DNA of 64,000 bases, taken from Microbacteriaceae bacterium 3FA27C10. Its GTDB lineage: Bacteria; Actinomycetota; Actinomycetes; Actinomycetales; Microbacteriaceae. Both the position numbers and the translations under genes were made by a program. Position 1 is the stretch's first letter. Each line of letters opens with the position of its first letter. Positions 1 through 7,766 of this stretch are shown here, one piece after another. The stretch is taken from NCBI GenBank assembly GCA_005502775.1, contig SCNI01000016.1, forward strand, positions 1-64,000. Direction: 5' to 3'. The notes below the pieces were generated by a model that was not told where the DNA came from, searched no databases, and worked only from the letters and a program-made list of their open reading frames with translations.

Positions 1-204
1 GTACCGCGGGCCCAGCGGCCGGTACCGCCGACCCAGCCCCAGCAGCCCGCGAAACCTGCCGACAAGGACTGTAAGGATTTCCCGAACTATGCGGCCGCCA
101 AGGCCTGGTTCGACACCTACTTCCCGTACTACGGCGATTTCTCGGGGCTCGACCGCGACCGCGACGGCATCCCCTGCGAGTCGCTCCCGGGTGCACCGAA
201 GTAG
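1..204 (+). CDS. Excalibur calcium-binding domain protein, C-terminal part
   Basis: The reading frame is open from the first base, so the start lies outside the window. The visible 67 residues begin with a Pro/Gln-rich linker. They end in a typical Excalibur module: a Cys in KDCKDFPNY, then the Asp-rich loop LDRDRDGIPCE with the second Cys, and a short tail. Excalibur domains bind calcium through the DxDxDG loop, held by a disulfide between the two Cys. They usually sit at the C-terminus of secreted or membrane-bound Gram-positive proteins, often nucleases. What the N-terminal part carries cannot be seen. Confidence 0.85.
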   Translation, partial: VPRAQRPVPPTQPQQPAKPADKDCKDFPNYAAAKAWFDTYFPYYGDFSGLDRDRDGIPCESLPGAPK

Positions 205-229
205 GCGCGCGGGCCGCGGGCCCACCTCC

Positions 230-1561
230 TCAGTCGAAGACCTCGAACTCGAGACCGTGGGTGAGGCGGCGGATCGCGCTCTCGGCGTCGTAGTCGGGGT
301 CTTCTTCGATCAGGCCCTCCAGCAGCATGGTGACGAGCAACGAGGCCAGGGATTGCTCGGAGTCGGCCTTTTCGCCGAAGCTCGCCGCGACGAGGCCGGG
401 CACGCTCCTCCGCACGATTCCGAGGCCCTCGACGACGGCGGCGAGGGAGAGGGCGAACGCCTGGTGGTTCTGGCGGAGGCGAGGACCGAGCCGGAAGCCG
501 ATCAGGCCCAGCAGGTTCTCGTAGAAGGGAGCCATGTGAGCCAGGAAGTCCTCTTCGGATCGCCGGAGCTCGGCGGTCAGGGTCGAGCTCAGCTCGTCGG
601 TCTCGGCGACCGAGACCGAGCAGGCGACGTAGTTGCGCCAGGCCATCGAGGTCGTGACGTTCTCGAAGTTGTGCTGCGCGACGAGGTCGACCAGCCGCCG
701 CAGCACCTCGCGGCGGCCCTCACCCGTGGCGAGCGCAGCCGCCTGCGACGACAGGTAGTGCCAGGTCGAGACGAGGGTCTCGTCATCGGCCCGCCCGGTG
801 AGCCCTTCGCGCGCGAGCGACAGGAGGATCTCGCCGCGCATCGCGTCGGAGCTCGGCCAGAGCGAGCGGAGCCCGTGGACGGGGAGTTGCGGGTTCGCGG
901 CGACCTTCGACAGCAGGTCGGGGCGGATGCTCACGGTCACCCCGGTGCTGTTGAGTACGGTCACCGCCTCGCTGAGCACCGACTCCCGGCACACGATGGC
1001 GAGCGCGTCGCCCTCGATGTCGGCGCCGTCGCCGCCGGCGGTGTCGAAGGCGCGCGGGAGGGAGAGGTCGTCGGCGAAGGCCTCGAGCTCGTCGCGCAGG
1101 CGCCGGTCGAGGTGCACCTTGGCGGTGAGGAACATCCGGGCCCGGTCGAACGCCCGCTCGATCGCGCCGGCGTCGCCTCCCCGCTCGAGCTGTGCGAGCT
1201 CGGCGCAGGCGAGCTCGGCTCGCCGGGTGGCGTCGCGGTGGTCCTCGATGAGGATCTGGCGTTCCGGATCGAGGTCGGCCTCCCAGGCCGCGACCGCAGC
1301 GCAGGTGGCCTCCAGGTCGGCCGACCGCAGAACGGCGGGGAAGGCCGTGTCCGAGCGCGACCAGGCGACCTCGTACCACTGCCATCTGCTCGTGGGGTTC
1401 TGCCCCGGGTCATCCGGGTCGGCGTCGAAGTCGCCGGAGAATTCGGTGGTGGTGGCGATCAGGGCCAGCAGTCCCGATTCGTCGGAGATCACCCGCATCG
1501 GCTCGCCGTACCCGTTCGACGGGTAGAAGCCCACGATGTCGGGCGTCGGCAGCTGGGACAC
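230..1561 (-). CDS. Hypothetical protein with TetR-like C-terminal half
   Basis: This 443-residue soluble protein is not one I recognise. The start is a GTG preceded by GGAGAGG at good spacing. Residues 1-190 match nothing I know and are acidic and Ala-rich. Residues about 197-247 resemble a degenerate TetR-type helix-turn-helix, with LWPSSDAMRGEI recalling the family's YWxSKxxL block. Residues 255-443 are all helical in character, like a TetR ligand domain. It converges on the Excalibur gene. It could be a large transcription factor with an N-terminal extension, but that is only inference from weak pattern similarity. Confidence 0.7.
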   Translation of the reverse strand: MSQLPTPDIVGFYPSNGYGEPMRVISDESGLLALIATTTEFSGDFDADPDDPGQNPTSRWQWYEVAWSRSDTAFPAVLRSADLEATCAAVAAWEADLDPERQILIEDHRDATRRAELACAELAQLERGGDAGAIERAFDRARMFLTAKVHLDRRLRDELEAFADDLSLPRAFDTAGGDGADIEGDALAIVCRESVLSEAVTVLNSTGVTVSIRPDLLSKVAANPQLPVHGLRSLWPSSDAMRGEILLSLAREGLTGRADDETLVSTWHYLSSQAAALATGEGRREVLRRLVDLVAQHNFENVTTSMAWRNYVACSVSVAETDELSSTLTAELRRSEEDFLAHMAPFYENLLGLIGFRLGPRLRQNHQAFALSLAAVVEGLGIVRRSVPGLVAASFGEKADSEQSLASLLVTMLLEGLIEEDPDYDAESAIRRLTHGLEFEVFD

Positions 1562-1648
1562 CGATGATCCTCTCCGAGCAGGAGCCGGGGGCCCTGGTCG
1601 GATCGATCGTTTCAGCTGCTGATGCGCGGCGGTATGAGCAATCGCTGC

Positions 1649-1882
1649 TCAGCCGGCGGGGGAGTCGGCCCAGGCGATGAAGGCGTCGAAGGCGGCCTGC
1701 GCGGACTTCTGCTCGTCGAAGTCGGGCACCGCCGGCGCCGTGGTCGCGGCATCCGGTGCCGGATGCGTCGACCAGGCGCCGTCCGGCGTGCGCTCGATGG
1801 TGGCGCGGAACGCTCCGCCCGGCTTGTCGTGGATCGCGAAGGCGTGCATGTCGGTCTGGGACATCTTGTAGTTGCCGTCCAT
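1649..1882 (-). CDS. Small hypothetical protein (77 aa)
   Basis: A 77-residue protein begins MDGNYKMSQTD. I chose the ATG at 1882 because GGAGA lies 8 bases upstream of it. An ATG 15 bases further up (1897) is in frame but lacks a ribosome site. The sequence has a compact first half (HAFAIHDKPGGAFRATIE) and an acidic second half ending FDAFIAWADSPAG. There are no membrane segments and no recognised domain. It lies alone between two genes on the same strand, with about 180 bases upstream for its own promoter. Function unknown. Confidence 0.6.
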   Translation of the reverse strand: MDGNYKMSQTDMHAFAIHDKPGGAFRATIERTPDGAWSTHPAPDAATTAPAVPDFDEQKSAQAAFDAFIAWADSPAG

Positions 1883-2059
1883 CGCTGGTCTCCGCATCGT
1901 CGTGACACTGCGGAGGCTACCGCCGCGAGATGCGGTACGGCTGTGCGTCCCGGTTGCCGCCCCGAGGGCGAGCGTTTCGCGGTGGTGGACCTGCTCGGGT
2001 GCCCGTTCGGGTTCTGACCGCCGGCGTTCCCGCGCAGCCGGGCCGCAAGCGTCCCCCGG

Positions 2060-2875
2060 TCAGCGTCGCGGGGCCGGTGACGCCGGGCTCGAGGTGGACG
2101 GCTCCGCGGCGGCGGCCTCGGCCGCACGACGCGCCGCACGGGCGGCGTCGGCGGCGGCGGCCTCGTCGGGGGTCGGAGCGGTGCCGCCGAGGTGGCGGGG
2201 CTGCCACCACTGGCCGGTGCCGTCGACCGGGTACTCGCGCTGCAGGGCGTCGGCGAGCTGCTGCAGCTCGGTGCGCAGGGCCGAGGTGGCGTCGGCGGGG
2301 GAGTCGCCCGGCAGCACCGCGAGGGGGCGGCCGAACGCGAAGTCGACCTCGACGCCGACGCGGTCGCGCATCCGGATCGTGCGGTTCTTCGTGAGCAGGC
2401 GCTGCCCGCCCCACACGGCGACCGGGATGACGGGCACACCGGCCTCCGCGGCCAGCCGCACGGCGCCCGACTTGAGTTCGCGCACGGTGAAGCTCGAGCT
2501 CACCCCGGCTTCGGGGAACACGCCGATGAGTTCGCCTCTGCGCAGCGCCTCGACGGCCTGGGCGTAGGCGGCGCCGCCGGCCGCCATGTCGACCTCGATG
2601 TGCTTCATGCCGCGCAGCAGTGCGCCCACGACGGGCTTGTCGAAGGCGCGCTTCGTGGCCAGGAAGCGCACGCGACGACGGTTGTGCAACCAGACCTGCC
2701 ACTCGACCAGGGCGAACTCCAGGTAGCCGAAGTGCGTCATGGCGAGAACGGCTCCGCCGGTGGCCGGGAGGTTCTCGAGCCCGCTCGCGCGCCGCTTGAG
2801 CCGCCAGGCGGCGAACAGGGCTCGGCCGAGGCCGATCGCGGTGGTGTACACGGGTTCGGGGCTGCGGCGCGGCAT
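2060..2875 (-). CDS. 1-acyl-sn-glycerol-3-phosphate acyltransferase family protein
   Basis: A 271-residue PlsC-type acyltransferase. Such enzymes move acyl chains onto lysophosphatidate or related lipids at the inner membrane face. The fold is recognisable from motif I around residues 47-53 (THFGYLE), GVFPEAG at 118-124 (motif III, normally FPEG) and VPVIPVAVWG at 147-156. Motif I normally reads HxxxxD, but here the acidic residue is Glu (H48, E53). The last 60 residues are an Ala/Pro-rich charged tail that may be disordered. The start at MPRRSPEP has GGTGGA just upstream. The acyl acceptor cannot be told from sequence. Confidence 0.85.
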   Translation of the reverse strand: MPRRSPEPVYTTAIGLGRALFAAWRLKRRASGLENLPATGGAVLAMTHFGYLEFALVEWQVWLHNRRRVRFLATKRAFDKPVVGALLRGMKHIEVDMAAGGAAYAQAVEALRRGELIGVFPEAGVSSSFTVRELKSGAVRLAAEAGVPVIPVAVWGGQRLLTKNRTIRMRDRVGVEVDFAFGRPLAVLPGDSPADATSALRTELQQLADALQREYPVDGTGQWWQPRHLGGTAPTPDEAAAADAARAARRAAEAAAAEPSTSSPASPAPRR

Positions 2876-2934
2876 GGTTCCACCGTAGGGGGGAAGCTTG
2901 CGAAAGCGGTGAGTCCGCCGACCCCCGCACACAT

Positions 2935-2954
2935 TTTCTGACAGGTGTCAGAAA
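2935..2954. promoter_or_regulatory. 20-bp perfect palindrome, probable TetR operator
   Basis: Two 9-base arms, TTTCTGACA and TGTCAGAAA, are separated by GG. The TGACA/TGTCA core is of the kind bound by TetR-family repressors. The site lies between the divergent acyltransferase and alcohol dehydrogenase genes, about 110 bases before the dehydrogenase start. A TetR-family gene follows that dehydrogenase and is the natural candidate binder. Confidence 0.6.
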
Positions 2955-3063
2955 CGGGGGTAGAGTCGGAGGCGTCCCACCGCCGCGACGCCGCGGCCTC
3001 GAGCGAGGACGGTATCGACGTCTCCACTCCGGTGCGACACCGACACCGAGAAAGGCCTCACCC

Positions 3064-4170
3064 ATGTCCCGTTCCGCCCGCGCCGCCGTCCTCCGCGGCC
3101 AAGACTCCGCGTTCTCCTTCGAAGACGTCGTGCTCGACGACATCCAGCCCACCGAGATCCTGGTGAAGATCGTCGCCACCGGCCTCTGCCACACCGACCT
3201 GGCGGTCGTGCACGGCCACATCCCCGCCGCGTTCCCGATCGTGCTCGGCCACGAGGGCGCCGGCGTCGTCGAGCAGGTGGGCGCCAACGTCATCGGTTTC
3301 GAGGTGGGCGACCACGTGGCCGCCTCCTTCGCCAGCTGCGGGCACTGCGCCAACTGCCTCGCCGGACGCGAGGCCTACTGCCTCAACTTCCTGCTGCTCA
3401 ACATCGCCGGCGTGCGCGAAGACGGCAGCACCACGCTCGCCAGCCCGGAGGGCGAGACCATCCACGGCTCCTTCTTTGGGCAGTCCTCGTTCGCCACCCA
3501 TGCCGTCGTGAGCGCCCGCAACGCCGTGAAGATCCCGGATGCGGTGCCCCTCGAGCTCGTCGGACCGCTCGGTTGCGGCATCCAGACCGGCGCAGGCACC
3601 GTGCTCAACTCGCTGAACGTCCCCGCGGGAGCCAGCGTCATCGTCTCGGGCACCGGAGCGGTCGGGCTCTCCGCCATCATGGCCGCCAAGGTCGCCGGCG
3701 CGACCACGATCATCGCCATCGACGTGCTCGACGAGCGTCTCGCGTTCGCGAAGAAGCTCGGCGCCACGCACGCCGTGAACGGCAGGACCGACGACGTCGT
3801 CGCCACGATCATGGCGATCACCGGCGGCCTCGGCGCCGGCTACGCGGTCGACACCACCGCGGTCCCGGCCGTGATCGAGAACGTGATCACCGCCACCCGC
3901 TTCGGCGCCACCATCGCCCTGGTCGGCGTCGGCAAGCCGGATGCGGTGCTCCCGCTGGGCCTCGTCTCCGGCGCGGGCAAGACCCTCGTCGGCGCCATCG
4001 AAGGCGACTCGGTGCCGCAGATCTTCATCCCCGAGCTGCTCGCCCTGTTCCAGGCCGGGCTGTTCCCGTTCGACGAGCTCATCACCACCTATCCCTTCGA
4101 CGAGATCGAGAAGGCCATCGCCGACACGCAGTCGGGTGCCGCCGTGAAGGCCGTTCTCACGATGCCGTGA
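3064..4170 (+). CDS. Zinc-dependent alcohol dehydrogenase (class III / aryl-alcohol type)
   Basis: A 368-residue medium-chain dehydrogenase that should interconvert a primary or aryl alcohol and its aldehyde using NAD(H). The catalytic zinc ligands are visible as Cys42 in GLCHTD and His63-Glu64 in GHEGAG, with a third Cys in GPLGCGIQTG near 170. The structural zinc site is the Cys quartet 92, 95, 98 and 106 in SCGHCANCLAGREAYC. A Rossmann glycine motif, GTGAVGL, follows, and Asp ending a beta strand (IIAIDV) favours NAD over NADP. Its length fits the aryl-alcohol/benzyl-alcohol dehydrogenase branch. A TetR gene follows, and a palindrome lies upstream. Substrate unknown. Confidence 0.9.
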   Translation: MSRSARAAVLRGQDSAFSFEDVVLDDIQPTEILVKIVATGLCHTDLAVVHGHIPAAFPIVLGHEGAGVVEQVGANVIGFEVGDHVAASFASCGHCANCLAGREAYCLNFLLLNIAGVREDGSTTLASPEGETIHGSFFGQSSFATHAVVSARNAVKIPDAVPLELVGPLGCGIQTGAGTVLNSLNVPAGASVIVSGTGAVGLSAIMAAKVAGATTIIAIDVLDERLAFAKKLGATHAVNGRTDDVVATIMAITGGLGAGYAVDTTAVPAVIENVITATRFGATIALVGVGKPDAVLPLGLVSGAGKTLVGAIEGDSVPQIFIPELLALFQAGLFPFDELITTYPFDEIEKAIADTQSGAAVKAVLTMP

Positions 4171-4188
4171 CCGGAGTCGTCACGGCGG

Positions 4189-4218
4189 TCATCGCATCCG
4201 GTCGCCAGGATGCGATGA
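4189..4218. repeat. 11-bp inverted repeat between dehydrogenase and tetR
   Basis: Perfect 11-base arms (TCATCGCATCC and its complement) flank an 8-base spacer, directly between the dehydrogenase stop and the TetR start. No T-run follows, so a simple intrinsic terminator is unlikely. It could be an operator, or a stem that separates expression of the two genes. The arms contain the GCATCC hexamer that is frequent in this genome. Confidence 0.5.
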
Positions 4219-4225
4219 TGCTGTG

Positions 4226-4804
4226 ATGGCCGCTGCCGGAGACCCCCGCACGCTCCGCACCGTGGGCCTGCTCCGGGCGGCGCTGCGGGACTCGCTGGCG
4301 CAGCATCCGCTCGACGACGTCTCGGTGAGCGAGCTCTGCCGCGTGGCCGGGGTGCAGCGCACGAGCTTCTACACCCACTTCACGAGCGTCAGCGAGCTGC
4401 TCACCGAGATGCTCACCGACGAGGTGGATGCGCCGCTCGGGCTGCCGGACACCGGCGGCCTCTCCATCGCCGAGGTCGCCGCCGAGTTCCAGGACACCCT
4501 GGTCGCCGCCTTCGAGGTCGTGGCCCGTGACCGCGTGCTCTTCCGGTCGGCGTTCGAGTCGGGCGCGGACTCGCTGCGGCGCTCGCTCACGGCGCTGGTG
4601 GAGCGGCGGCTGCATCTCGCCCTCGGCATCTGGGCGGCCCACGGAGCCGCCCTCGACGTGGACGCCGCCGTCGCCGTGCCGTTCGCGGCGGGCGGCCTGA
4701 CGGCCTCGATCGAGGCCTGGGCGCTGTCGGACGACACGGATGCCGTCGCGCGTGCCGACTCGGTGCGCGACCAGATGGCGCCGTGGTGGCCGCGCGGGGC
4801 GTGA
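4226..4804 (+). CDS. TetR/AcrR family transcriptional regulator
   Basis: A 192-residue one-domain regulator. The N-terminal helix-turn-helix covers about residues 10-58, with the recognition part VSELCRVAGVQRTSFYTHFTS. The rest is helical and Ala-rich, as in ligand-binding TetR C-terminal domains. The start could be the ATG at 4226 or the GTG directly before it. It lies 55 bases after the alcohol dehydrogenase on the same strand, so it probably controls that gene through the palindrome at 2935-2954. The effector is unknown. Confidence 0.9.
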   Translation: MAAAGDPRTLRTVGLLRAALRDSLAQHPLDDVSVSELCRVAGVQRTSFYTHFTSVSELLTEMLTDEVDAPLGLPDTGGLSIAEVAAEFQDTLVAAFEVVARDRVLFRSAFESGADSLRRSLTALVERRLHLALGIWAAHGAALDVDAAVAVPFAAGGLTASIEAWALSDDTDAVARADSVRDQMAPWWPRGA

Positions 4805-4826
4805 CGCGATCCGGCGGCCGTGGCGC

Positions 4827-4855
4827 TTGCGCGCTAATTAGCTATGGTGCTAAAT
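4827..4855 (+). promoter_or_regulatory. Promoter and operator of the ArsR-type gene, leaderless
   Basis: TTGCGC (4827-4832) and CTAAAT (4850-4855) are spaced by 17 bases, like -35 and -10 boxes. Transcription would then begin at or next to the ATG at 4863, and no ribosome site precedes that ATG. An inverted repeat, TTAGC-N6-GCTAA (4838-4853), overlaps the -10 box. This is what an autorepressing ArsR-family protein would need. Confidence 0.5.
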
Positions 4856-4862
4856 TGCAATC

Positions 4863-5219
4863 ATGCAGGACGCCACCTCCGATGTCTTCTCGGCCCTCGC
4901 CCATCCGACCCGCCGCCAGATCCTCCAGGATCTGAAGGCGGGGGAGCTGGCCGCCGGGGAGATCGCCGAGCGCTTCGACGCCTCGGGGCCGACGATCTCC
5001 CGTCACCTCGGGGTTCTTCGTCAGGCCGGGCTGGTGACCGAGCGGCGCGAGGCGAACCGCATCCTGTATTCGCTCGTCGGCGACCGCTTGGCGCTCTCGG
5101 TGGGCGACTTCCTGTCGAGCGTCTGCCCCGAGCAGATCGTTCTCCGCGAGGTGCGGAAGGTCAAGAAGCGCAGGCCGGAGGAGCCGGCCGCGATCAGCAC
5201 GTCCGCCCTCGCCGACTGA
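4863..5219 (+). CDS. ArsR/SmtB-type winged-helix regulator
   Basis: A 118-residue regulator with a single winged helix-turn-helix over residues 5-85. The family hallmarks are ALAHPTRRQILQDL near the N-terminus and the recognition helix in SGPTISRHLGVLRQAGLV. No Cys metal site like the CxC of metal-sensing ArsR is visible; one lone Cys lies at PEQIV. It is therefore more like the non-metal SdpR-type autorepressors. A 35-base gap leads to the DUF2071 gene downstream, so it may control that gene as well as itself. Confidence 0.88.
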   Translation: MQDATSDVFSALAHPTRRQILQDLKAGELAAGEIAERFDASGPTISRHLGVLRQAGLVTERREANRILYSLVGDRLALSVGDFLSSVCPEQIVLREVRKVKKRRPEEPAAISTSALAD

Positions 5220-5253
5220 GCGACGGCGGACGACGAGTCAGGGGGGCCTGGAG

Positions 5254-6066
5254 ATGACGAGAACAGACATGTCGCACGCGGTTCGAGCACGCATCGAGGA
5301 GGGTGACGCGAACCGCGAACCGGTGGATGTGGGTGAGGCTCCGGTCGCGCGGAGGTACGCGCTGCCGCGCATTGCGGCGACCATCGACCGGCGGGTGCTC
5401 GTGAGCTACCGGCTCGATCCCGAGGTCGCCCAGAGCCTTCTGCCGGGGCCGCTCCGGCCGCATCTGGTCGACGGCAGCGCTGTCGCCGGCTTCTGTGTGA
5501 TGCGCCTCGCCTCGGTGCGGCCCGCCTTCTTCGGCGGCGTCCGCCTGGGGTGGCGCGGCGAGAGCGCGGCGCACCGCATCGCCGTGCAGTGGAACGAGCG
5601 CGACGACGCCGGGCGTGCGGTCGTGCGCTCCGGCGTGTACGTGCCGGTGCGGCACAGCGCTGCGCGCTTTCCGACGCTGATCGGCGGCCGGGTCTTCCCC
5701 GGCGTGCAGCACCGCGCCTCCTTCACGCTGAACGAGACGGCGGAGCGGGTGCAGGTGGGCTTCACCGCTCCCGACGTGCGCGGGCGCATCGACGTCGAGG
5801 CCGCCACGGGCTGGAGCAGTTCGCTGTTCGGCACGCTCGAGGAGGCCTCGGAGTTCAACCGGCTGGGCAACGTGGCCTGGTCGCCGGGCCGGCGGGCCGG
5901 CTCGCTCGACTGCCTGTCGCTGCACACCACGGCCTGGGAGGTGTCGCCCGCGCGGCTGCTCGACGCGGAGTCGTCGTTCTTCTCGGCTCTGCCCGAAGGG
6001 AGCACCGAGTACGACAGCTCGCTGATCATGCGCGGGGTGCCGATGACCTGGGGCACCTCGGCGTGA
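5254..6066 (+). CDS. DUF2071 (YqjF-like) family protein
   Basis: A 270-residue soluble protein of the DUF2071 family, which has an acetoacetate-decarboxylase-like fold. The family is visible in LVSYRLDPEVAQSLLP near residue 50, the AGFCVMRLASVRP strand pair and WNERDDAGR. No catalytic Lys of true acetoacetate decarboxylase is apparent at the expected place, so an enzymatic role cannot be assigned. The ATG is preceded by a G-rich ribosome site. It follows the ArsR gene and probably shares its transcript. It converges on the amidohydrolase gene. Confidence 0.8.
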   Translation: MTRTDMSHAVRARIEEGDANREPVDVGEAPVARRYALPRIAATIDRRVLVSYRLDPEVAQSLLPGPLRPHLVDGSAVAGFCVMRLASVRPAFFGGVRLGWRGESAAHRIAVQWNERDDAGRAVVRSGVYVPVRHSAARFPTLIGGRVFPGVQHRASFTLNETAERVQVGFTAPDVRGRIDVEAATGWSSSLFGTLEEASEFNRLGNVAWSPGRRAGSLDCLSLHTTAWEVSPARLLDAESSFFSALPEGSTEYDSSLIMRGVPMTWGTSA

Positions 6067-6119
6067 GCCGTCCCTTTTTCGGGGTGCTCGACGAGATCCG
6101 TGCGCAGCTCCTCGGGGCG

Positions 6120-7766
6120 TCAGTGCACCCGGCGCCCCGCAAACCAGGTCTCGGACACGACGATCCGGTGGAGGTTCCGGGGCTCGCAGGCGAAGGGATC
6201 CTGGTCGAGCACCACGAAGTCGGCCGACTTTCCGGCGGCCAGTGACCCCGTCTCGGCGCCGAGCCCCATCGAGGTGGCGGCCGAGAGCGTGAAGACGCCG
6301 ATCGCCTCCTCGAGCGTGATCGCCTGCTCCTTCCAGAGGGTTCCGGATGCGCGCCCCAGCGGGTCGGCGCGCGTCACCAGCCCCTCGATCCCCTTCCACG
6401 GGTTCGGCGACTCGCTCACCGGCCAGTCGGAGCCCCCGGCCAGCACCGCCCCGGAGTCGAGCAGCGCCCGGTTGGGCTGCATCCTCGATGCGCGCTCGGC
6501 CGGGAGCACCGCGGCGATGGCGTCGGGGATCACGCCAGGGAACCAGAGGAAGGGCGAGATGTCGGCATCCACGCGCAGCCGGGCGAATCGCGGGATGTCG
6601 GCGTCGGCCACGAACTGGCCGTGGGCGATCTGGTACCGGGCGGTGACTCCTTCGGCGCGGAGCCGCTCCACCACGTCGAGCACCTCCCGGGCCGAGGCGT
6701 CCCCCGTGCAGTGGATCTTCGCCGACAGCCCGCGCCGGGCGGTGCGGTGCAGCCAGTCGTAGAGCTCGTCGGGGGTCATGGTGCTGTGGCCCCGGAAGTG
6801 GTCGCCGTGGGCATCGTCGGCGAGATAGGGCTCAAGGAAGGCGCCCGTGCGCGCCGGCGGCACGCCGTCGAGGAAGATCTTCACGAAGTCGGGCCGGTGG
6901 TGCGTGCTGCGGAACTGCTCGGCGTGCGCGATCAGCTCGTCGCCGACGGGGGAGAAGCCGAAGATCTCGTCGTTGACGAGCACCGAGCTCACGACCCAGG
7001 CGTCGAGTTCGTCGTCGTCGTCGAGCGCCTTCAGGGCCCGGAGGATGTCGAGCGAGGCCGCGGCATCCTGGAACGCCGTCACGCCGAAACCCGACAGCAG
7101 CTCGACGCCCTTCTTCGAGGCGGCGCGGTGCTGGGCGGCGTCCAGACCGCCCGCCCGGGCCTGCACCTCGGCCACCGGGATGCCGGCGGCTTCGAGCAAC
7201 ACCCCGGTCAGCGTCCCCGTGCCCGGATCGCGGAGAGCCACGCCGCCGCCCTCCGGCACGAAGCCGTCGCCGATGCCGGCCAGCGCGAGTGCGCGCGAGC
7301 TCACCCACCGGTTGTGCCGGCTGTCGTCGGCGAGCATCACCGGACGGCCACCGGCGGCGGTGTCGAGCCGGTGCAGGGCATCGGCGGTGGAGATCTCGTC
7401 GAGCAGCGTGCTGCCCCACGCGCCGCCGACCAGCCACTCCTCGGAGCCGAGGGCCGTCGCCCGTTCGCGCACGGCGGCCAGCAGCTCGTCGAGGGAGGCG
7501 GTGGGCGACACCTCCAGCTCGAACAGGGCGCTGCGGCCGGCCAGGGCGTGGTGGTTGTGCACGTCGGCGAACCCCGGCATGGCGAAGGCGCCACCCAGGT
7601 CGACGGCGGCGGCGGTGGGGCCGGCCGCGCGCCGCACCTCGTCGTCGTGCCCGAGCGCGACGATCCGGCCCCCGGACACCGCGAGGGCCTCGACGAACCG
7701 CGGTCCTCCGGGATGGCCGGTGAAGATGCGGCCGCCGGTGAAGACGGTCGTCGTGCCGGCGTTCAC
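6120..7766 (-). CDS. YtcJ-like metal-dependent amidohydrolase
   Basis: A 548-residue amidohydrolase-superfamily enzyme of the YtcJ/exoenzyme-regulatory type. These hydrolyse amide or similar bonds in a TIM barrel with one or two metals. The first metal motif is HNHHAL (family HxH, normally HxHxH/HxHL) within MPGFADVHNHHAL. KIHCTGDAS and YQIAHGQF carry further His ligands, and GGSDWPVS holds the catalytic Asp. The start is a GTG whose last bases overlap the stop of the MoaF-like gene (GTGA), which implies translational coupling. It may cleave an N-acyl or formyl group from an aromatic amine in the neighbouring pathway; that is inference. Confidence 0.88.
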   Translation of the reverse strand: MNAGTTTVFTGGRIFTGHPGGPRFVEALAVSGGRIVALGHDDEVRRAAGPTAAAVDLGGAFAMPGFADVHNHHALAGRSALFELEVSPTASLDELLAAVRERATALGSEEWLVGGAWGSTLLDEISTADALHRLDTAAGGRPVMLADDSRHNRWVSSRALALAGIGDGFVPEGGGVALRDPGTGTLTGVLLEAAGIPVAEVQARAGGLDAAQHRAASKKGVELLSGFGVTAFQDAAASLDILRALKALDDDDELDAWVVSSVLVNDEIFGFSPVGDELIAHAEQFRSTHHRPDFVKIFLDGVPPARTGAFLEPYLADDAHGDHFRGHSTMTPDELYDWLHRTARRGLSAKIHCTGDASAREVLDVVERLRAEGVTARYQIAHGQFVADADIPRFARLRVDADISPFLWFPGVIPDAIAAVLPAERASRMQPNRALLDSGAVLAGGSDWPVSESPNPWKGIEGLVTRADPLGRASGTLWKEQAITLEEAIGVFTLSAATSMGLGAETGSLAAGKSADFVVLDQDPFACEPRNLHRIVVSETWFAGRRVH

